NCBI GenBank assembly: GCA_040839025.1
Contig: JBFPJN010000002.1
Coordinates: 471,963-535,962, forward strand
Length of the DNA stretch: 64,000 bases
Source: Alphaproteobacteria bacterium LSUCC0719
GTDB taxonomy: Bacteria; Pseudomonadota; Alphaproteobacteria; Puniceispirillales; Puniceispirillaceae
Reading direction: 5' to 3'
Shown: positions 22,219-34,134 of the stretch, piece by piece
Layout: each line of letters starts with the position of its first letter
Position numbering within the stretch: position 1 is the first letter of the stretch
Program-made: the position numbers and the translations under genes
The notes under the pieces: generated by a model
Seen by the model: only the letters and a program-made list of their open reading frames with translations
Database searches by the model: none
Told to the model about the DNA's origin: nothing

Positions 22219-23112
22219 ATGGCGGCGGCGCGGCAGGATATAGAGGCACACAGACAGGCCTGGCTTTCCTGGCTGGAAACCGAGCGGCGCTATGGTGCCA
22301 ACACCCTCGCCGCCTACGCCGCCGATCTTGACGACTATCTTCGCCATGCCGGCACTGATGCCGCGCCGGACAGACGATGCTTTCGGGGCTGGCTTGCCGA
22401 TATGGCGGCGCGCGGCCTGGCCCGAAGCACCATCGCGCGCCGCGTGTCGGCGTTGCGTGGCTTCTACAGATTCTGTGGACGGACAGGCAGGATGACCGTC
22501 AATGATGTCAGCTGGCTGCGCGCACCGCGACCGGCGAAATCCGTTCCCAAACCAGTGTCCGAGGCGGATGCAAGGGCGCTTCTTGCGGCCATTTTCCGCC
22601 GTCGGGGAAGCGATTGGGCCAAGCAGCGGGATTTCGCGCTGCTGATGCTTCTGTATGGTGGCGGGCTTCGCGTTTCCGAGGCGGTCGGACTGATCCGTGG
22701 TGACGCGCCACTTGGCGACTGGCTGCGAATCACCGGCAAGGGGGGCAAGACGCGTGATGTGCCGGTGCTTCCCGCAATCACCGAGGCGGTGCATGCCTAT
22801 CTCGAGTGCTGTCCCTTTGATGGTGGCCCGTCCGCCCCGCTTTTTGTCAGCGCGCGTGGCAATGCCTATGGCGCGCGCGCCGCGCAGCGGCTTGTCGAGT
22901 CGCTGCGGCTGGAGCTGAACCTGCCAGCCCATGTGACACCGCACGCGCTTCGCCATGCCTTTGCCACACATCTTCTTGGCAATGGCGCCGACCTGCGGGC
23001 GATTCAGGAACTTCTTGGCCATGCCAGCCTGTCGACAACACAGCGCTATACGAATGTCGACGAGGCGCACCTGCTGCGCATGCATCGCGAAACCCATCCC
23101 CGCGCATCCTGA
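22219..23112 (+). CDS. xerC: Tyrosine recombinase XerC
   Basis: The protein has 297 aa, normal for XerC. The N-terminal SAM-like DNA-binding domain covers about 10-100. The catalytic domain carries Arg151 (GGGLRVSEA), Lys174 (TGKGGKTRD), His242/Arg245 (PHALRHAFATHLL), His268 (LLGHASLSTTQ) and the nucleophile Tyr277 (QRYTNV). With XerD it resolves chromosome dimers at dif under control of FtsK, which is also in this window. Its ATG is 2 nt after the aldolase stop. It is treated as the housekeeping enzyme and not a mobile-element integrase because of this context and full-length match. Confidence 0.93.
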   Translation: MAAARQDIEAHRQAWLSWLETERRYGANTLAAYAADLDDYLRHAGTDAAPDRRCFRGWLADMAARGLARSTIARRVSALRGFYRFCGRTGRMTVNDVSWLRAPRPAKSVPKPVSEADARALLAAIFRRRGSDWAKQRDFALLMLLYGGGLRVSEAVGLIRGDAPLGDWLRITGKGGKTRDVPVLPAITEAVHAYLECCPFDGGPSAPLFVSARGNAYGARAAQRLVESLRLELNLPAHVTPHALRHAFATHLLGNGADLRAIQELLGHASLSTTQRYTNVDEAHLLRMHRETHPRAS

Positions 23113-23125
23113 CGCGGGACATCAT

Positions 23126-23153
23126 GGCTACATGTGACCGGGGCTACATGTGA
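23126..23153. repeat. 16-bp partial tandem duplication across the lpdA stop
   Basis: GGCTACATGTGA occurs at 23126-23137 and again at 23142-23153, the first copy followed by CCGG, so the unit is 16 bp and 1.75 copies are present. The second copy holds the lpdA TAG stop. It fills the spacer between converging xerC and lpdA. Confidence 0.75.
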
Positions 23154-24553
23154 ATGGCGCGCCCGTCGACGGCCAGCGCCGCTTCCTTGACCGCCTCATT
23201 CAGTGTCGGATGGCCATGACAGGTGCGCGCAATATCCTCTGACGAGGCCCCGAAAGCCATTGCGGTGGCACATTCATGAATGATCGTGCCAGCCTCGTGG
23301 CCGATGATGTGAACGCCGAGAACCCGGTCGGTTTCAGCATCGGCAAGGATTTTCACAAATCCGTCGGCATGACCCTGTGCGCGGGCGCGGCTGTTTGCCG
23401 AGAACGGAAAGCTTCCCTTGTTATAGGCGATGCCAGCCGCCTTCAGTGCCTCCTCGCTCTTGCCAAGCGTGGCCACTTCCGGCGCGGTATAGACAATCCC
23501 CGGCACATGATCGTAATCAACATGACCGGCATGACCGGCCATCATCTCGACCGCGGCAACACCATCTTCCTCGGCCTTGTGGGCCAGCATCGGTCCGTCG
23601 ATCACATCACCAATGGCATAGATATCCTCGACCGAGGTCTCGAACCGCGAATCAACCCGGACACGTCCACGCTCATTCATCGCGACACCGGCCTCTTCAA
23701 GGCCGAGCCCGTCGGTCGCCGGATGCCGGCCAACCGCGACAAGCGCGACGTCAGCCTTGATCGTTTCGCTCTCGCCACCCTCTGCCGGGGCCACTGTCAG
23801 TGTGACGCCACTCTTTCCGGCCTTGGCCGATTTCACCGCTGTCTTGAGGCGGAATTTCAGACCCTGCTTTTTCGCGATAGCCATGAATTTCTTGGCAATC
23901 TCATCATCCATGCCGGGAAGGATTCGCGGCAGGAATTCGATGACCTCCACTTCGGCGCCAAGCCGTGCCCAGACTGTGCCAAGCTCCAGCCCGATATAGC
24001 CGGCACCGATAACAATCAGCTTTTTCGGCACCTTCGACAGCGTCAACGCACCTGTCGAGCTGACAATCCGTGTCTCGTCGATCTCGATACCGGGAAGGCT
24101 GGACGCATGGCTTCCGGTGGCGATCAGGATTTTCTGGGCTTCATAGGTGCCCTTGTCCTTGCCATCCGTCACTGCAACCCTGCCCGGCCCGTCAATCCGC
24201 GCCTGTCCATGCAGCCGCGTAATCTTGTTCTTCTTGAACAGAAAATCGATCCCGCCGGTCAGGCTGCCGACAATCTCGTCTTTGCCCTGCATCATTTTCG
24301 GCAGATCAAGCTTGACCCCGGAAACCGAAATGCCAAGCGCCGCAAGACCGCCACCGGCCGCCCCGGCATAATGCTCGGATGCGTTCAAAAGCGCCTTTGA
24401 CGGAATACAGCCAACATTCAGGCAGGTGCCGCCAAGGCTGTCCCGCCGGTCCACGCAGGCCACCTTCATTCCCAGCTGCGCGGCGCGGATTGCAGCCACA
24501 TAGCCACCCGGGCCGGCGCCAATAACAATCAGGTCGAATGCGGTCTCGCTCAT
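23144..24553 (-). CDS. lpdA: Dihydrolipoamide dehydrogenase (E3)
   Basis: The 469-aa flavoprotein reoxidises dihydrolipoamide for 2-oxo-acid dehydrogenases. It has the FAD motif DLIVIGAGPGGYVAAIRAAQLG, the redox disulfide Cys44/Cys49 in GGTCLNVGCIPSKALL, NAD motif VIGAGYIGLELGTVWARLG, YAIGDVIDGPMLAHKAEEDG, and the C-terminal His-Glu pair in CHGHPTLNEAVKEA. The start MSETAFDL has GGAG close upstream; an ATG seven codons earlier is also in frame. It is the last gene of the mdh-suc cluster, so it most likely serves the 2-oxoglutarate complex. Confidence 0.96.
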   Translation of the reverse strand: MSETAFDLIVIGAGPGGYVAAIRAAQLGMKVACVDRRDSLGGTCLNVGCIPSKALLNASEHYAGAAGGGLAALGISVSGVKLDLPKMMQGKDEIVGSLTGGIDFLFKKNKITRLHGQARIDGPGRVAVTDGKDKGTYEAQKILIATGSHASSLPGIEIDETRIVSSTGALTLSKVPKKLIVIGAGYIGLELGTVWARLGAEVEVIEFLPRILPGMDDEIAKKFMAIAKKQGLKFRLKTAVKSAKAGKSGVTLTVAPAEGGESETIKADVALVAVGRHPATDGLGLEEAGVAMNERGRVRVDSRFETSVEDIYAIGDVIDGPMLAHKAEEDGVAAVEMMAGHAGHVDYDHVPGIVYTAPEVATLGKSEEALKAAGIAYNKGSFPFSANSRARAQGHADGFVKILADAETDRVLGVHIIGHEAGTIIHECATAMAFGASSEDIARTCHGHPTLNEAVKEAALAVDGRAIHM

Positions 24554-24605
24554 CTGGATCTCCAGCTTGCTCATCTTGTCATGCCGCCTTGGCGGCGGCG
24601 GTATG

Positions 24606-25865
24606 TCAGACCCCGAGAACGAGGCGGCGCGGATCCTCGACAAGTTCCTTGATCCGGGCCAGGAAGGACACGGCTTCGCGGCCGTCAATGATCCGGTGAT
24701 CATAGGACAGCGCCAGATACATCATCGGACGGACCACCACCTGGTCGTCGATCACCACGGCTCGCTTTTCAATCTTGTGCATGCCCAGAATACCGGATTG
24801 CGGCGGATTCAGGATCGGTGTCGACATCAGCGAGCCATAGACACCACCATTCGAAATCGTGAAGGTGCCACCCGCCATGTCGTCAGGGGTGATCTTGCCA
24901 TTTCGGGCGCGATCGCCGAAATCGGCGATCTGCGTTTCAATTGCCGCCAGATCCATAGCGCCGGCGTCACGCACAACCGGCACGACAAGGCCCTGCGGGG
25001 TGCCGACAGCAACCCCGATATTGTAATAGTTCTTGTAGATAATGTCGGTGCCGTCGATCTCGGCGTTCACAGCCGGAAAATCCTGCAGCGCCTTGATCGA
25101 GGCCAGAACGAACATCCCCATGAAGCCGAGGCGGGTGCCATAGGCGGCCTCGAAGGCCTGCCGGTAATCCGCCCGCATCGTCATCAGGGCCGACATGTCG
25201 ACTTCATTGAAGGTGGTCAGCATCGCTGCCGTGTTCTGCGCGGTCTTCAAACGGGTGGAGATCACCTGGCGAAGCTTTGACATCGGCACCCGTTCCTCGC
25301 GGGCGGCATCCTCGGGGCGCGGTGTCTGGCGCGGCATGGAAACAGGTGTGGCACTGGTTGCCGGGGTCGCGGGGGCTGTCGGCGCGCCCTTCATATGGGC
25401 CAGGACATCAGCCTTGGTCAGCCGACCATCAACGCCGGTACCCCTGATCGTCGCCGGATTGAGGTTGTTTTCCTCGACAAGGCGGCGTACCGCCGGCGAC
25501 AGCGGCAGATCAGATGCGCCTTGCGTGGCTGGTGCGGATACAGCCGCGGGCGCGGAAACCGGGGCCGCTTCGGCGGCAGCTTTCGCGGCCGGGGCCACGC
25601 CGGCAGTCGAGGCGGCAGCTGGTGCCGACCCCTCATTCAGAATGGCCAGGCTGGCGCCAACCTCGACAGTCGCCCCTTCGGCAGCGATGATCTCGCCAAG
25701 CGTGCCGGCGGCGGGGGCCGGCACCTCGAGGGTCACCTTGTCGGTTTCAAGCTCGACCACAGGTTCATCGGCTGCCACCGCATCGCCTGTTGTCTTGATC
25801 CAGCGAGCCACCGTCGCATCCGCCACGGATTCACCAAGAGTAGGAACTGTGATTTCGATCGCCAT
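24606..25865 (-). CDS. odhB: 2-oxoglutarate dehydrogenase E2 (dihydrolipoyl succinyltransferase)
   Basis: The protein has 419 aa. The lipoyl domain is 1-75 with the lipoylated Lys43 ([13 protein letters not shown]). An Ala/Pro-rich linker follows at about 80-130. The E3-binding domain is at about 131-165 ([25 protein letters not shown]), and the catalytic domain follows, ending in [17 protein letters not shown] with the active-site His and Asp. [14 protein letters not shown] and [14 protein letters not shown] are typical of the succinyl-specific enzyme. It follows sucA by 81 nt. Confidence 0.96.
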   Translation of the reverse strand: MAIEITVPTLGESVADATVARWIKTTGDAVAADEPVVELETDKVTLEVPAPAAGTLGEIIAAEGATVEVGASLAILNEGSAPAAASTAGVAPAAKAAAEAAPVSAPAAVSAPATQGASDLPLSPAVRRLVEENNLNPATIRGTGVDGRLTKADVLAHMKGAPTAPATPATSATPVSMPRQTPRPEDAAREERVPMSKLRQVISTRLKTAQNTAAMLTTFNEVDMSALMTMRADYRQAFEAAYGTRLGFMGMFVLASIKALQDFPAVNAEIDGTDIIYKNYYNIGVAVGTPQGLVVPVVRDAGAMDLAAIETQIADFGDRARNGKITPDDMAGGTFTISNGGVYGSLMSTPILNPPQSGILGMHKIEKRAVVIDDQVVVRPMMYLALSYDHRIIDGREAVSFLARIKELVEDPRRLVLGV

Positions 25866-25946
25866 GGCGCTGAGGCCTCCTCGTCGGGGGCTGGTTTCCC
25901 CCATTGTCAAACTGCAAATCGGCCCACCCAATATGGGCCGAGGTGA

Positions 25947-28862
25947 TTATTTCTTTGCCAACAGGCCCAGCGCATCCTCGACAAGATGCGCCTGTTCGCG
26001 CTTGTGACGGCCAAGCGTACCCGTTGCCGGCGACGCAGCGGCATCGCGACCCGCATAGATCAGGCGTTGCTGCTTGGCACCTGCCGCCTGCATCGCCTCT
26101 TCGATGAAATCGCGAACAAATGTCCAGCTGCCCATATTGCGCGGTTCTTCCTGGCACCACACCATCGTTGCCTTTGGTGTCTGTTCCAGAACCTCTGTCA
26201 CGGCGCGTGTCGGGAACGGATAGAGCTGTTCGACCCGGATGATCTCGACATCCCAAAGTTTGGCCTCGTCACGCACCGCCGCCAGATCGTAATAGACCTT
26301 GCCACTGCACATGACGATGCGCTTTGCCTTGCCGGATTTCACCTTTGTGTCGCGCTCGTCGAGAACACGGTGGAAGGTGGTGCCGGGGCCCATATCATCA
26401 AGCGATGACACGCATCCTTTGTGACGCAGAAGCGATTTCGGGGTCATGATAACCAGCGGCTTGCGGAAATCCCGACGCAGCTGGCGGCGCAGCACATGGA
26501 AATAATTGGCCGGTGTCGTGCAATTGACAACCTGCATGTTGTCTTCGGCGCAAAGCTGGAGATAGCGTTCCAGCCTGGCCGATGAATGCTCGGGGCCCTG
26601 GCCTTCATAGCCATGCGGCAGCAACAACACCAGCGCGTTCATCCGCAGCCACTTCGCCTCGCCGGACGAAATGAACTGGTCGATGACCACCTGTGCGCCA
26701 TTCGCAAAATCGCCGAACTGCGCTTCCCACATCACCAGGGCGTTTGGCTCAACCTGCGAGAAACCGTATTCGAACCCCATCACCGACGCTTCTGACAATG
26801 GTGAATCGATGACCTCAAACGTCGCCTGGTCGGGTGCCAGATGCGCAAGTGGCGCATAACGCTCCTCGGTTGCCTGGTCGACCAGAACAGCGTGACGCTG
26901 GCTGAAGGTGCCACGGCAGGAATCCTGCCCCGACAGACGCACCATGTTCCCCTCGAGAAGCAATGAGCCGAAGGCCAGATGTTCAGCCGTGGCCCAATCG
27001 AGGCCATTGCCATCCTTGATCCTGGCGGCACGTGCCTCGACAATACGGGTCAGCTTTGGATTCAGCGTCATATGATCGGGAACCGTGGTCATGGTTTCAC
27101 CAATCCGGCGCAGCGTGTCGAGATCGACAGCGGTCTCGCCGCGGCGCTCGACACCATGCGCGGCACGCATGCCGGACCAGCTTCCTTCCAGCCAGTCTGC
27201 CTTGTTCGGACGATAGCTTGTGCCGGCCTCGAATTCCGCATCGAGATAGGCAATCCGCTCATCGACAACCGCCTGTGCTTCGGCCTTGCTCAGGATGCCT
27301 TCGGCAACAAGCTTGTCGGCATAGATAGAGCGTGTTGTCGGATGTTTGCCAATGGTCTTGTACATCAGCGGCTGGGTGAACATCGGCTCGTCACCCTCAT
27401 TATGGCCAAAGCGGCGATAGCAGAACATGTCTAGCACCACATCGGTGCCGAATGCCTGCCTGAACTCGATGGCAATACGCGCCGCATGGACGACAGCTTC
27501 CGGATCATCGCCATTCACATGGAAAATTGGCGCCATCACCATTTTCGCGACATCTGTCGGATAGGGCGATGACCGCGAATAATGCGGGCTTGTCGTAAAG
27601 CCAATCTGGTTGTTGACGATGATGTGAATCGTGCCACCGGTGCGATAGCCACGAAGCGCCGAAAAGGCAAAGGTCTCGCCAACCACGCCCTGGCCCGCAA
27701 ACGCGGCGTCACCATGCAGGAGAATGCCGACCACCTCTCGGCGTTCGACGTCATCACGCTGCTGCTGCTTGGCCCGCACACGGCCGACAACCACCGGATC
27801 GACAATTTCCAGGTGCGACGGGTTCGGCGCCAGACTGAGATGCACGGTCTTGCCGTCAAATTCGCGGTCGGATGACGCGCCCATATGATATTTCACATCA
27901 CCGGACCCACCAGCATCCTCGGGATTGGCCGGGTTACCGAGAAATTCCGAAATAATCGCCCGGAACGGTTTGCCAAATACATTGTGAAGCATGTTCAGGC
28001 GGCCACGATGCGCCATGCCGACAACGATTTCACCGAGCCCAAGCTGCGAGCCCCGCTTCAGGATCTGCTCGATGGCCGGAATCATCGCCTCGGCACCATC
28101 CATGCCAAAACGCTTGGTGCCGGTATATTTCTTGTGAAGATATTTCTCGAATTCCTCGGCATCGACAAGGCGCTCATAGATCGCCTTCTTGCCGCGCTTG
28201 GTAAAGTCTGTGCGATTGCCGATGGCCTCAATCCGCTCCTGAATCCAGGCTTTCTGGGCCGGATCCTGGATATGCATGAACTCGACTCCGATGGTGTCGC
28301 AATAGGTGCGCCGCAGCGTCTCGACAATCTCGCGGAGTGTCGCCGTTTCCAGCCCCAGAACGTAATTGATGAAGATCGGGCGGTCCCAGTCCTCGTCAGT
28401 AAACCCATAGGTGGCCGGATCAAGTTCGGGATGAAGCGGCTTGTTTTCGAGTGACAGCGGGTCGAGATTGGCAATCAGATGTCCACGGATACGATAGGCC
28501 CGGATCAGCATCACCGCGCGAAGCGAATCCAGCGTTGCCGCCCGCATGTCATCGGCATTCATCCGCCGCCCGGCGGCATGGCCGGCGGCAACGGCGTTGA
28601 TGGAATCCGCCGGATCGGTTGCCCCGACAATACGGCTTGCGTTGCGCGCCCAGCTTGGCCCACGTTCGATTTCGGCGCTGGTGTCGCCAAGCGCGTTCAG
28701 CTGCTCAAAATAACGCGCCCATCGCGCATCCACCGCTGACGGGTCACGCCGCCAGGCAGCATTCATTTCGGCAATGAAGGTGGCGTTGGCCGCCGACAGG
28801 AAGGTCAGATCAAAATCACCAGCCGGATCTGGCGGGGCTGGCACCTGCGCCGCGTCATCCAT
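25947..28862 (-). CDS. sucA: 2-oxoglutarate dehydrogenase E1
   Basis: The 971-aa thiamine-diphosphate enzyme decarboxylates 2-oxoglutarate. The N-terminal LTFLSAANATFIAEMNAAWRR helps bind E2. The core carries LGEIVVGMAHRGRLNML, GDAAFAGQGVVGETF with the diphosphate-binding GDAAF, IIVNNQIGFTTSP, and RRFGHNEGDEPMFTQPLMY. The C-terminal half has LLPHGYEGQGPEHSSARLERYLQL and CQEEPRNMGSWTFV. Length is normal. It stands between sucD and odhB in the usual order. Confidence 0.97.
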   Translation of the reverse strand: MDDAAQVPAPPDPAGDFDLTFLSAANATFIAEMNAAWRRDPSAVDARWARYFEQLNALGDTSAEIERGPSWARNASRIVGATDPADSINAVAAGHAAGRRMNADDMRAATLDSLRAVMLIRAYRIRGHLIANLDPLSLENKPLHPELDPATYGFTDEDWDRPIFINYVLGLETATLREIVETLRRTYCDTIGVEFMHIQDPAQKAWIQERIEAIGNRTDFTKRGKKAIYERLVDAEEFEKYLHKKYTGTKRFGMDGAEAMIPAIEQILKRGSQLGLGEIVVGMAHRGRLNMLHNVFGKPFRAIISEFLGNPANPEDAGGSGDVKYHMGASSDREFDGKTVHLSLAPNPSHLEIVDPVVVGRVRAKQQQRDDVERREVVGILLHGDAAFAGQGVVGETFAFSALRGYRTGGTIHIIVNNQIGFTTSPHYSRSSPYPTDVAKMVMAPIFHVNGDDPEAVVHAARIAIEFRQAFGTDVVLDMFCYRRFGHNEGDEPMFTQPLMYKTIGKHPTTRSIYADKLVAEGILSKAEAQAVVDERIAYLDAEFEAGTSYRPNKADWLEGSWSGMRAAHGVERRGETAVDLDTLRRIGETMTTVPDHMTLNPKLTRIVEARAARIKDGNGLDWATAEHLAFGSLLLEGNMVRLSGQDSCRGTFSQRHAVLVDQATEERYAPLAHLAPDQATFEVIDSPLSEASVMGFEYGFSQVEPNALVMWEAQFGDFANGAQVVIDQFISSGEAKWLRMNALVLLLPHGYEGQGPEHSSARLERYLQLCAEDNMQVVNCTTPANYFHVLRRQLRRDFRKPLVIMTPKSLLRHKGCVSSLDDMGPGTTFHRVLDERDTKVKSGKAKRIVMCSGKVYYDLAAVRDEAKLWDVEIIRVEQLYPFPTRAVTEVLEQTPKATMVWCQEEPRNMGSWTFVRDFIEEAMQAAGAKQQRLIYAGRDAAASPATGTLGRHKREQAHLVEDALGLLAKK

Positions 28863-28938
28863 ATGTCACACACCCGTTCATGTTGTTTCCCCATCCCCAG
28901 TCTAGGCGCTGGCGGCTGAGATTCAAGCCATCTGCGTT

Positions 28939-29820
28939 TCAGACGCCCCGCGCCATGGCGCGGGTCACAGCATTGCCGATATCCGCAGGCGATTCCGCCA
29001 TTTCAAATCCGGCCGCCTCCATCGCGCCAATCTTGTCTGCCGCACCACCGCTGCCGCCACTGACAATGGCACCGGCATGTCCCATCCGGCGTCCCGGAGG
29101 CGCCGTCTGGCCAGCAATGAAGCCGGCAATCGGCTTGCGGTTCGGCTGCGCGCTGTAGTAGGCGGAAGCTTCTTCCTCGGCCGACCCGCCGATTTCGCCG
29201 ATCATCACGATCGCCTCGGTCTGGTCATCGGCAAGGAACATCTCCAGACAGTCGATGAAGTTGGTTCCGTTGACCGGATCCCCGCCAATCCCGATACAGG
29301 TCGACTGGCCAAGCCCGACAGCGCTTGTCTGGGCGACAGCTTCATAGGTCAGCGTTCCCGATCGCGAGACAATTCCAACCTTGCCCGGGGTGTGGATATG
29401 GCCAGGCATGATGCCGATCTTGCATTCACCGGGTGTGATGATGCCGGGACAGTTAGGGCCGATCAGACGGCTCTGGCTGCCGTCCAGCGCCCGTTTCACC
29501 CGGACCATGTCGAGCACCGGAATGCCTTCGGTGATGCAGATGATCAACGGCATCCCGGCGTCGATGGCCTCAAGAATCGAATCAGCGGCAAATGGTGGCG
29601 GCACATAGATGACCGATGCGTTGGCGTCGGTCTCGGACATGGCCTCGCCAACCGAATTGAACACCGGCAGTCCCAGATGCGTCTGCCCACCCTTGCCTGG
29701 CGTCACACCGCCAACCATGGTGGTGCCGTAATCAATGGCCTGTTCGGAATGAAATGTTCCCTGCGAGCCGGTAAAGCCCTGACAGATAACCCTGGTCTGA
29801 CTATTCACAAGAACTGACAT
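28939..29820 (-). CDS. sucD: Succinyl-CoA synthetase alpha subunit
   Basis: The 293-aa subunit binds CoA and carries the phosphohistidine. Signatures are [58 protein letters not shown] and [11 protein letters not shown], and the active His is within the [10 protein letters not shown] segment near the C-terminus. It converts succinyl-CoA to succinate with formation of ATP or GTP. It follows sucC by 11 nt and precedes sucA by 76 nt. Confidence 0.97.
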   Translation of the reverse strand: MSVLVNSQTRVICQGFTGSQGTFHSEQAIDYGTTMVGGVTPGKGGQTHLGLPVFNSVGEAMSETDANASVIYVPPPFAADSILEAIDAGMPLIICITEGIPVLDMVRVKRALDGSQSRLIGPNCPGIITPGECKIGIMPGHIHTPGKVGIVSRSGTLTYEAVAQTSAVGLGQSTCIGIGGDPVNGTNFIDCLEMFLADDQTEAIVMIGEIGGSAEEEASAYYSAQPNRKPIAGFIAGQTAPPGRRMGHAGAIVSGGSGGAADKIGAMEAAGFEMAESPADIGNAVTRAMARGV

Positions 29821-29831
29821 GACTTCCCCCG

Positions 29832-30992
29832 TCAGGCGGTGGCGGCGACGATCTTCGCCGCGGCATCGGCAAGATTGTCCGCCGGAATGATGGCGAGGCC
29901 GCTTTCGGCCATGATGCGCTTGCCTTCATCGACATTGGTGCCTTCCAGGCGCACCACAAGCGGCTTGTCGAGACCAAGCGTGCGGGCCGCCCCGACAACA
30001 CCCTCGGCAATGATGTCACAGCGCATGATGCCACCGAAGATATTCACCAGAATGCCCCGGACATTCTCGTCGGAAAGAATGATCTTGAAGGCTTCGGTCA
30101 CGCGTTCGGTTGTCGCGCTGCCACCGACATCAAGGAAGTTGGCCGGCGAGCCGCCCTGAAGCTGAATGATGTCCATGGTGGCCATCGCAAGGCCGGCCCC
30201 GTTCACCATGCAGCCGATATTGCCATCAAGCTTGATGTAGTTGAGGTCGAACTCGCTGGCACGGACCTCGGCCGGATCCTCTTCGGCCAGATCGCGAAGC
30301 TCCACTACCTCGGGGTGCCGATACAGCGCGTTGTCGTCAAAGCTCATCTTTGCATCAAGCGCCAGCAGGTCACCGGCACCGGTCACAACAAGCGGATTGA
30401 TTTCAATCAGACTGGCGTCAAGCGCGATAAAGGCGTCATAAAGACCGCCCAGAAATTTTGGAAGCTGTTTTGCGGTTGCCCCCGAAAGCCCCATGACGCC
30501 TGCCAGACGGCGCGCGTGATGCGCCTGCAGGCCGGTGGCCGGGTCGATTGCCACAGACAGGATCTTGTCCGGCTGCGTGGCGGCAACTTCCTCGATATCC
30601 ATCCCACCCTCGCTTGAGGCAATGATGGTGATCCGGCTGCTGCCACGATCAACAAGAAGCGACAGATAAAGCTCGTCACCAATGTCACAGCCTTCCTCGA
30701 CATAGAGACGCTTGACCTCGCGTCCCTGCGGACCGGTCTGATGGGTGACCAGGGTCTTGCCAAGAAGATCGGTCGCAACCTCGCGCACCTCATCAACCGA
30801 AGAGACAACCTTGACTCCACCAGCCTTGCCGCGACCCCCTGCGTGAATCTGCGCCTTTACGACATGCACCGGCCCCCCGAGGTCGGTGGCGGCAGCGGCG
30901 GCCTCATCGACCGAAAATGCCGCCCTGCCATTTGGCACCGCGACACCAAAGCCGGCCAGCAATGTCTTGGCCTGATGTTCATGGATGTTCAT
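29832..30992 (-). CDS. sucC: Succinyl-CoA synthetase beta subunit
   Basis: The 386-aa protein has an ATP-grasp domain: [20 protein letters not shown] at the start, [20 protein letters not shown], and [15 protein letters not shown]. The C-terminal ligase domain reads [17 protein letters not shown] and [20 protein letters not shown]. It gives the nucleotide- and succinate-binding half of the enzyme. It lies between mdh (41 nt upstream) and sucD. Confidence 0.97.
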   Translation of the reverse strand: MNIHEHQAKTLLAGFGVAVPNGRAAFSVDEAAAAATDLGGPVHVVKAQIHAGGRGKAGGVKVVSSVDEVREVATDLLGKTLVTHQTGPQGREVKRLYVEEGCDIGDELYLSLLVDRGSSRITIIASSEGGMDIEEVAATQPDKILSVAIDPATGLQAHHARRLAGVMGLSGATAKQLPKFLGGLYDAFIALDASLIEINPLVVTGAGDLLALDAKMSFDDNALYRHPEVVELRDLAEEDPAEVRASEFDLNYIKLDGNIGCMVNGAGLAMATMDIIQLQGGSPANFLDVGGSATTERVTEAFKIILSDENVRGILVNIFGGIMRCDIIAEGVVGAARTLGLDKPLVVRLEGTNVDEGKRIMAESGLAIIPADNLADAAAKIVAATA

Positions 30993-31033
30993 TTACTGTC
31001 CCCCACAACACGGGCAATCGCCCGCACCCAGAT

Positions 31034-32066
<1,033 letters not shown>

Positions 32067-32144
32067 CGGAATCCACACGCCTAAACAAGAGGAATTGCCG
32101 CACCATGCCAACCTTGCCATCGACCCGGCAGGACGATGCCGGAA

Positions 32145-33245
32145 CTAGAATGCCCCATGGCGTCGGGTCATTTCGCCAAGGCGTGAACGGGTCCGGTCAA
32201 ATTCAAAGGCAAAATGATGACCGTCATACAGCGATCCGATCTCGCTGGCAGCGGATGCAATGATGAAACGCTGCCGGTCATAAAGCGCATCAACAAGCCA
32301 CATGAACCGTCTGGCCGCAGCCTCGTTCGTATCTGACAGTGCCGGCACATGATCAATGATCAACCCGGCAAACCGCCCGGCAATGGCAAGATAGTCGCGC
32401 GCCGCCAGAGGTGTGTCGCACAGCGCCGCAAAGCTGGCCCGTGCCACATCGCCCGCCACCTGGTCAAAGCAGATCTCGCGGCCAGCCACCCGGATTACAT
32501 CGCTTGTCACAGGGGCGGTGCCGGCAAGCCGGTGAAAACTGTCGGCAAGCGCCTGGTCGGCATGGGTGTCGTCTGGAACATACCAGGCAGGCAGCGTGGC
32601 CAGCATGCTGGCGCGCCAATCCTTGCCATCGGCGATTTCGTGAATTTCGCACCGTATCTTCAAAAGCTCGATAAAGGGCAGGAACCTGTCGCGATGAAGA
32701 CCGTTTTCATACAGCCCGTCGGCATGTCGATTCGATGTTGCCACCACTGTAATCCCACGATCGAACAGCGCCGTGAAAAGCCGCGACAGAATCATCGCAT
32801 CAGCGATATCCCGCACCTCCATCTCATCAAAACACATCACCTTGCCGCGCGCCGCCAGATGATCGGCAGCGGCACCGATCGGATCGTCGGCATTCTGTTC
32901 ACGCGCCGCGTGGACAGCATCCTGAGCCATGACCATGAAATCATGAAAATGCAGACGAAATGGCCTGATCTCGTCATCCGACAGCGACAGCGTCTGGTGA
33001 AACATATCCATGAGCATGGTCTTGCCACGCCCAACCCCGCCATGAATATAGAGACCTCTGACAGGTTCGGCACGCCGTGCAAGGCCAGCGAACCACCGTC
33101 GTTTCGGTGCCGCGGTCAGCCTTGTGATCAGATTGTCCAGTGCCGCCGCCACGGCCATCTGAGCGCCGTCACGATTCAGTTCGCCTGCCTCGATACGGGC
33201 AGTCAGCGCGGCGCCTACGGTGGTTGGTGCGGCTGTATCAGCCAT
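32145..33245 (-). CDS. zapE: Cell division protein ZapE (AFG1-like ATPase)
   Basis: The 366-aa AFG1/ZapE ATPase has Walker A in LYIHGGVGRGKTMLMDMF, the family motif RLHFHDFMVMAQDAVH, Walker B in KVMCFDEMEVRDIADAMIL, and VVATSNRHADGLYENGLHRDRFLPFI with the arginine finger. ZapE acts at the Z-ring in E. coli and Afg1 affects respiratory-chain assembly in mitochondria. Its place between sdhB and mdh, as in many alphaproteobacteria, fits a respiratory link, but that is inference. Confidence 0.93.
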   Translation of the reverse strand: MADTAAPTTVGAALTARIEAGELNRDGAQMAVAAALDNLITRLTAAPKRRWFAGLARRAEPVRGLYIHGGVGRGKTMLMDMFHQTLSLSDDEIRPFRLHFHDFMVMAQDAVHAAREQNADDPIGAAADHLAARGKVMCFDEMEVRDIADAMILSRLFTALFDRGITVVATSNRHADGLYENGLHRDRFLPFIELLKIRCEIHEIADGKDWRASMLATLPAWYVPDDTHADQALADSFHRLAGTAPVTSDVIRVAGREICFDQVAGDVARASFAALCDTPLAARDYLAIAGRFAGLIIDHVPALSDTNEAAARRFMWLVDALYDRQRFIIASAASEIGSLYDGHHFAFEFDRTRSRLGEMTRRHGAF

Positions 33246-33286
33246 TCGTCACTCCGGCGACGGCGTCGGGACGCAAGCAGGCACCA

Positions 33287-34063
33287 TCACCGGCTGGCAA
33301 TCTCGCTTTTGATGCTGGCAATGGCCTTGCCGGGATTCAGACCCTTTGGGCATGTCTTGGCGCAATTCATGATGGTATGGCAGCGATAGAGCGCAAAGCT
33401 GTCATCAAGCGCATCAAGCCGCTCGGCGGTCCGATCGTCACGGCTGTCGGCAACCCAGCGATAGGCCTGAAGCAGCACCGCCGGACCCAGATATTCATCA
33501 CCATTCCACCAATAGCTTGGACAGGCCGTCGAACAGCTGAAACACAGAACACATTCCCACAACCCGTCGAGCTTTTCACGTTCGGCAGGTGACTGGCGAC
33601 GTTCCTCGCCTTCGGGTGCGGCTTGATCCGACTTCAGCCAGGGTTCGATAGAGGCAAGCTGGCGATAGGCATTGCTGAGATCGGGGACCAGATCCTTGAC
33701 CACCGGCATATGCGGCAATGGGAAAATCTTCACATCGCCGGAGACATCTTCGATGCTCTTCAGACAGGCCAGAGTGTTGGTCCCGTCGATATTCATCGAA
33801 CAGGACCCGCAGATCCCCTCGCGGCAGGACCGGCGGAACGTCAGGCTGCTGTCCTGCTCGCTCTTGATCTTGATCAGCGCGTCGAGAACCATCGGCCCGC
33901 AATCGTCAAGGTCCACCTCGAACTTGTCGATGCGCGGATTGTCGTCATCATCCGGCGACCAGCGATAAATCTGGAACACACGGACATTGGACGCCCCGTC
34001 AGGGGCCTGATAGTGATCCCCGGAGGTGATCCTGGAATGTGCCGGAAGGGTGAATTCAGCCAT
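33287..34063 (-). CDS. sdhB: Succinate dehydrogenase iron-sulfur subunit
   Basis: The protein has 258 aa. It has a plant-type ferredoxin domain with [2Fe-2S] ligands in [21 protein letters not shown], and a C-terminal domain with the [4Fe-4S] and [3Fe-4S] ligands in [17 protein letters not shown] and [18 protein letters not shown]. It carries electrons from the FAD subunit to quinone. The ATG giving [11 protein letters not shown] was chosen; the frame upstream only offers a TTG. It is the last sdh gene, 65 nt after sdhA. Confidence 0.97.
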   Translation of the reverse strand: MAEFTLPAHSRITSGDHYQAPDGASNVRVFQIYRWSPDDDDNPRIDKFEVDLDDCGPMVLDALIKIKSEQDSSLTFRRSCREGICGSCSMNIDGTNTLACLKSIEDVSGDVKIFPLPHMPVVKDLVPDLSNAYRQLASIEPWLKSDQAAPEGEERRQSPAEREKLDGLWECVLCFSCSTACPSYWWNGDEYLGPAVLLQAYRWVADSRDDRTAERLDALDDSFALYRCHTIMNCAKTCPKGLNPGKAIASIKSEIASR

Positions 34064-34093
34064 GATGTCGCCAGCCCCCAATATTGTCCTGTT

Positions 34094-34134
34094 ATCTGCT
34101 GCCTTGTTAGCAGATTAATATTACCAGATTAATA
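34094..34134. repeat. AT-rich sdhA-sdhB spacer with hairpin and direct repeat
   Basis: CAGATTAATA occurs at 34111-34120 and 34125-34134, a 14-bp unit (with TTAC) duplicated in part and containing the sdhA stop. A 7-bp stem, ATCTGCT/AGCAGAT, at 34094-34115 overlaps the first copy. The segment is much richer in A+T than its surroundings. Confidence 0.7.

Noticed and set aside
22219..23112. Mobile-element integrase
   Set aside because: Length, catalytic residues and context (beside priA and the aldolase gene) are those of housekeeping XerC.
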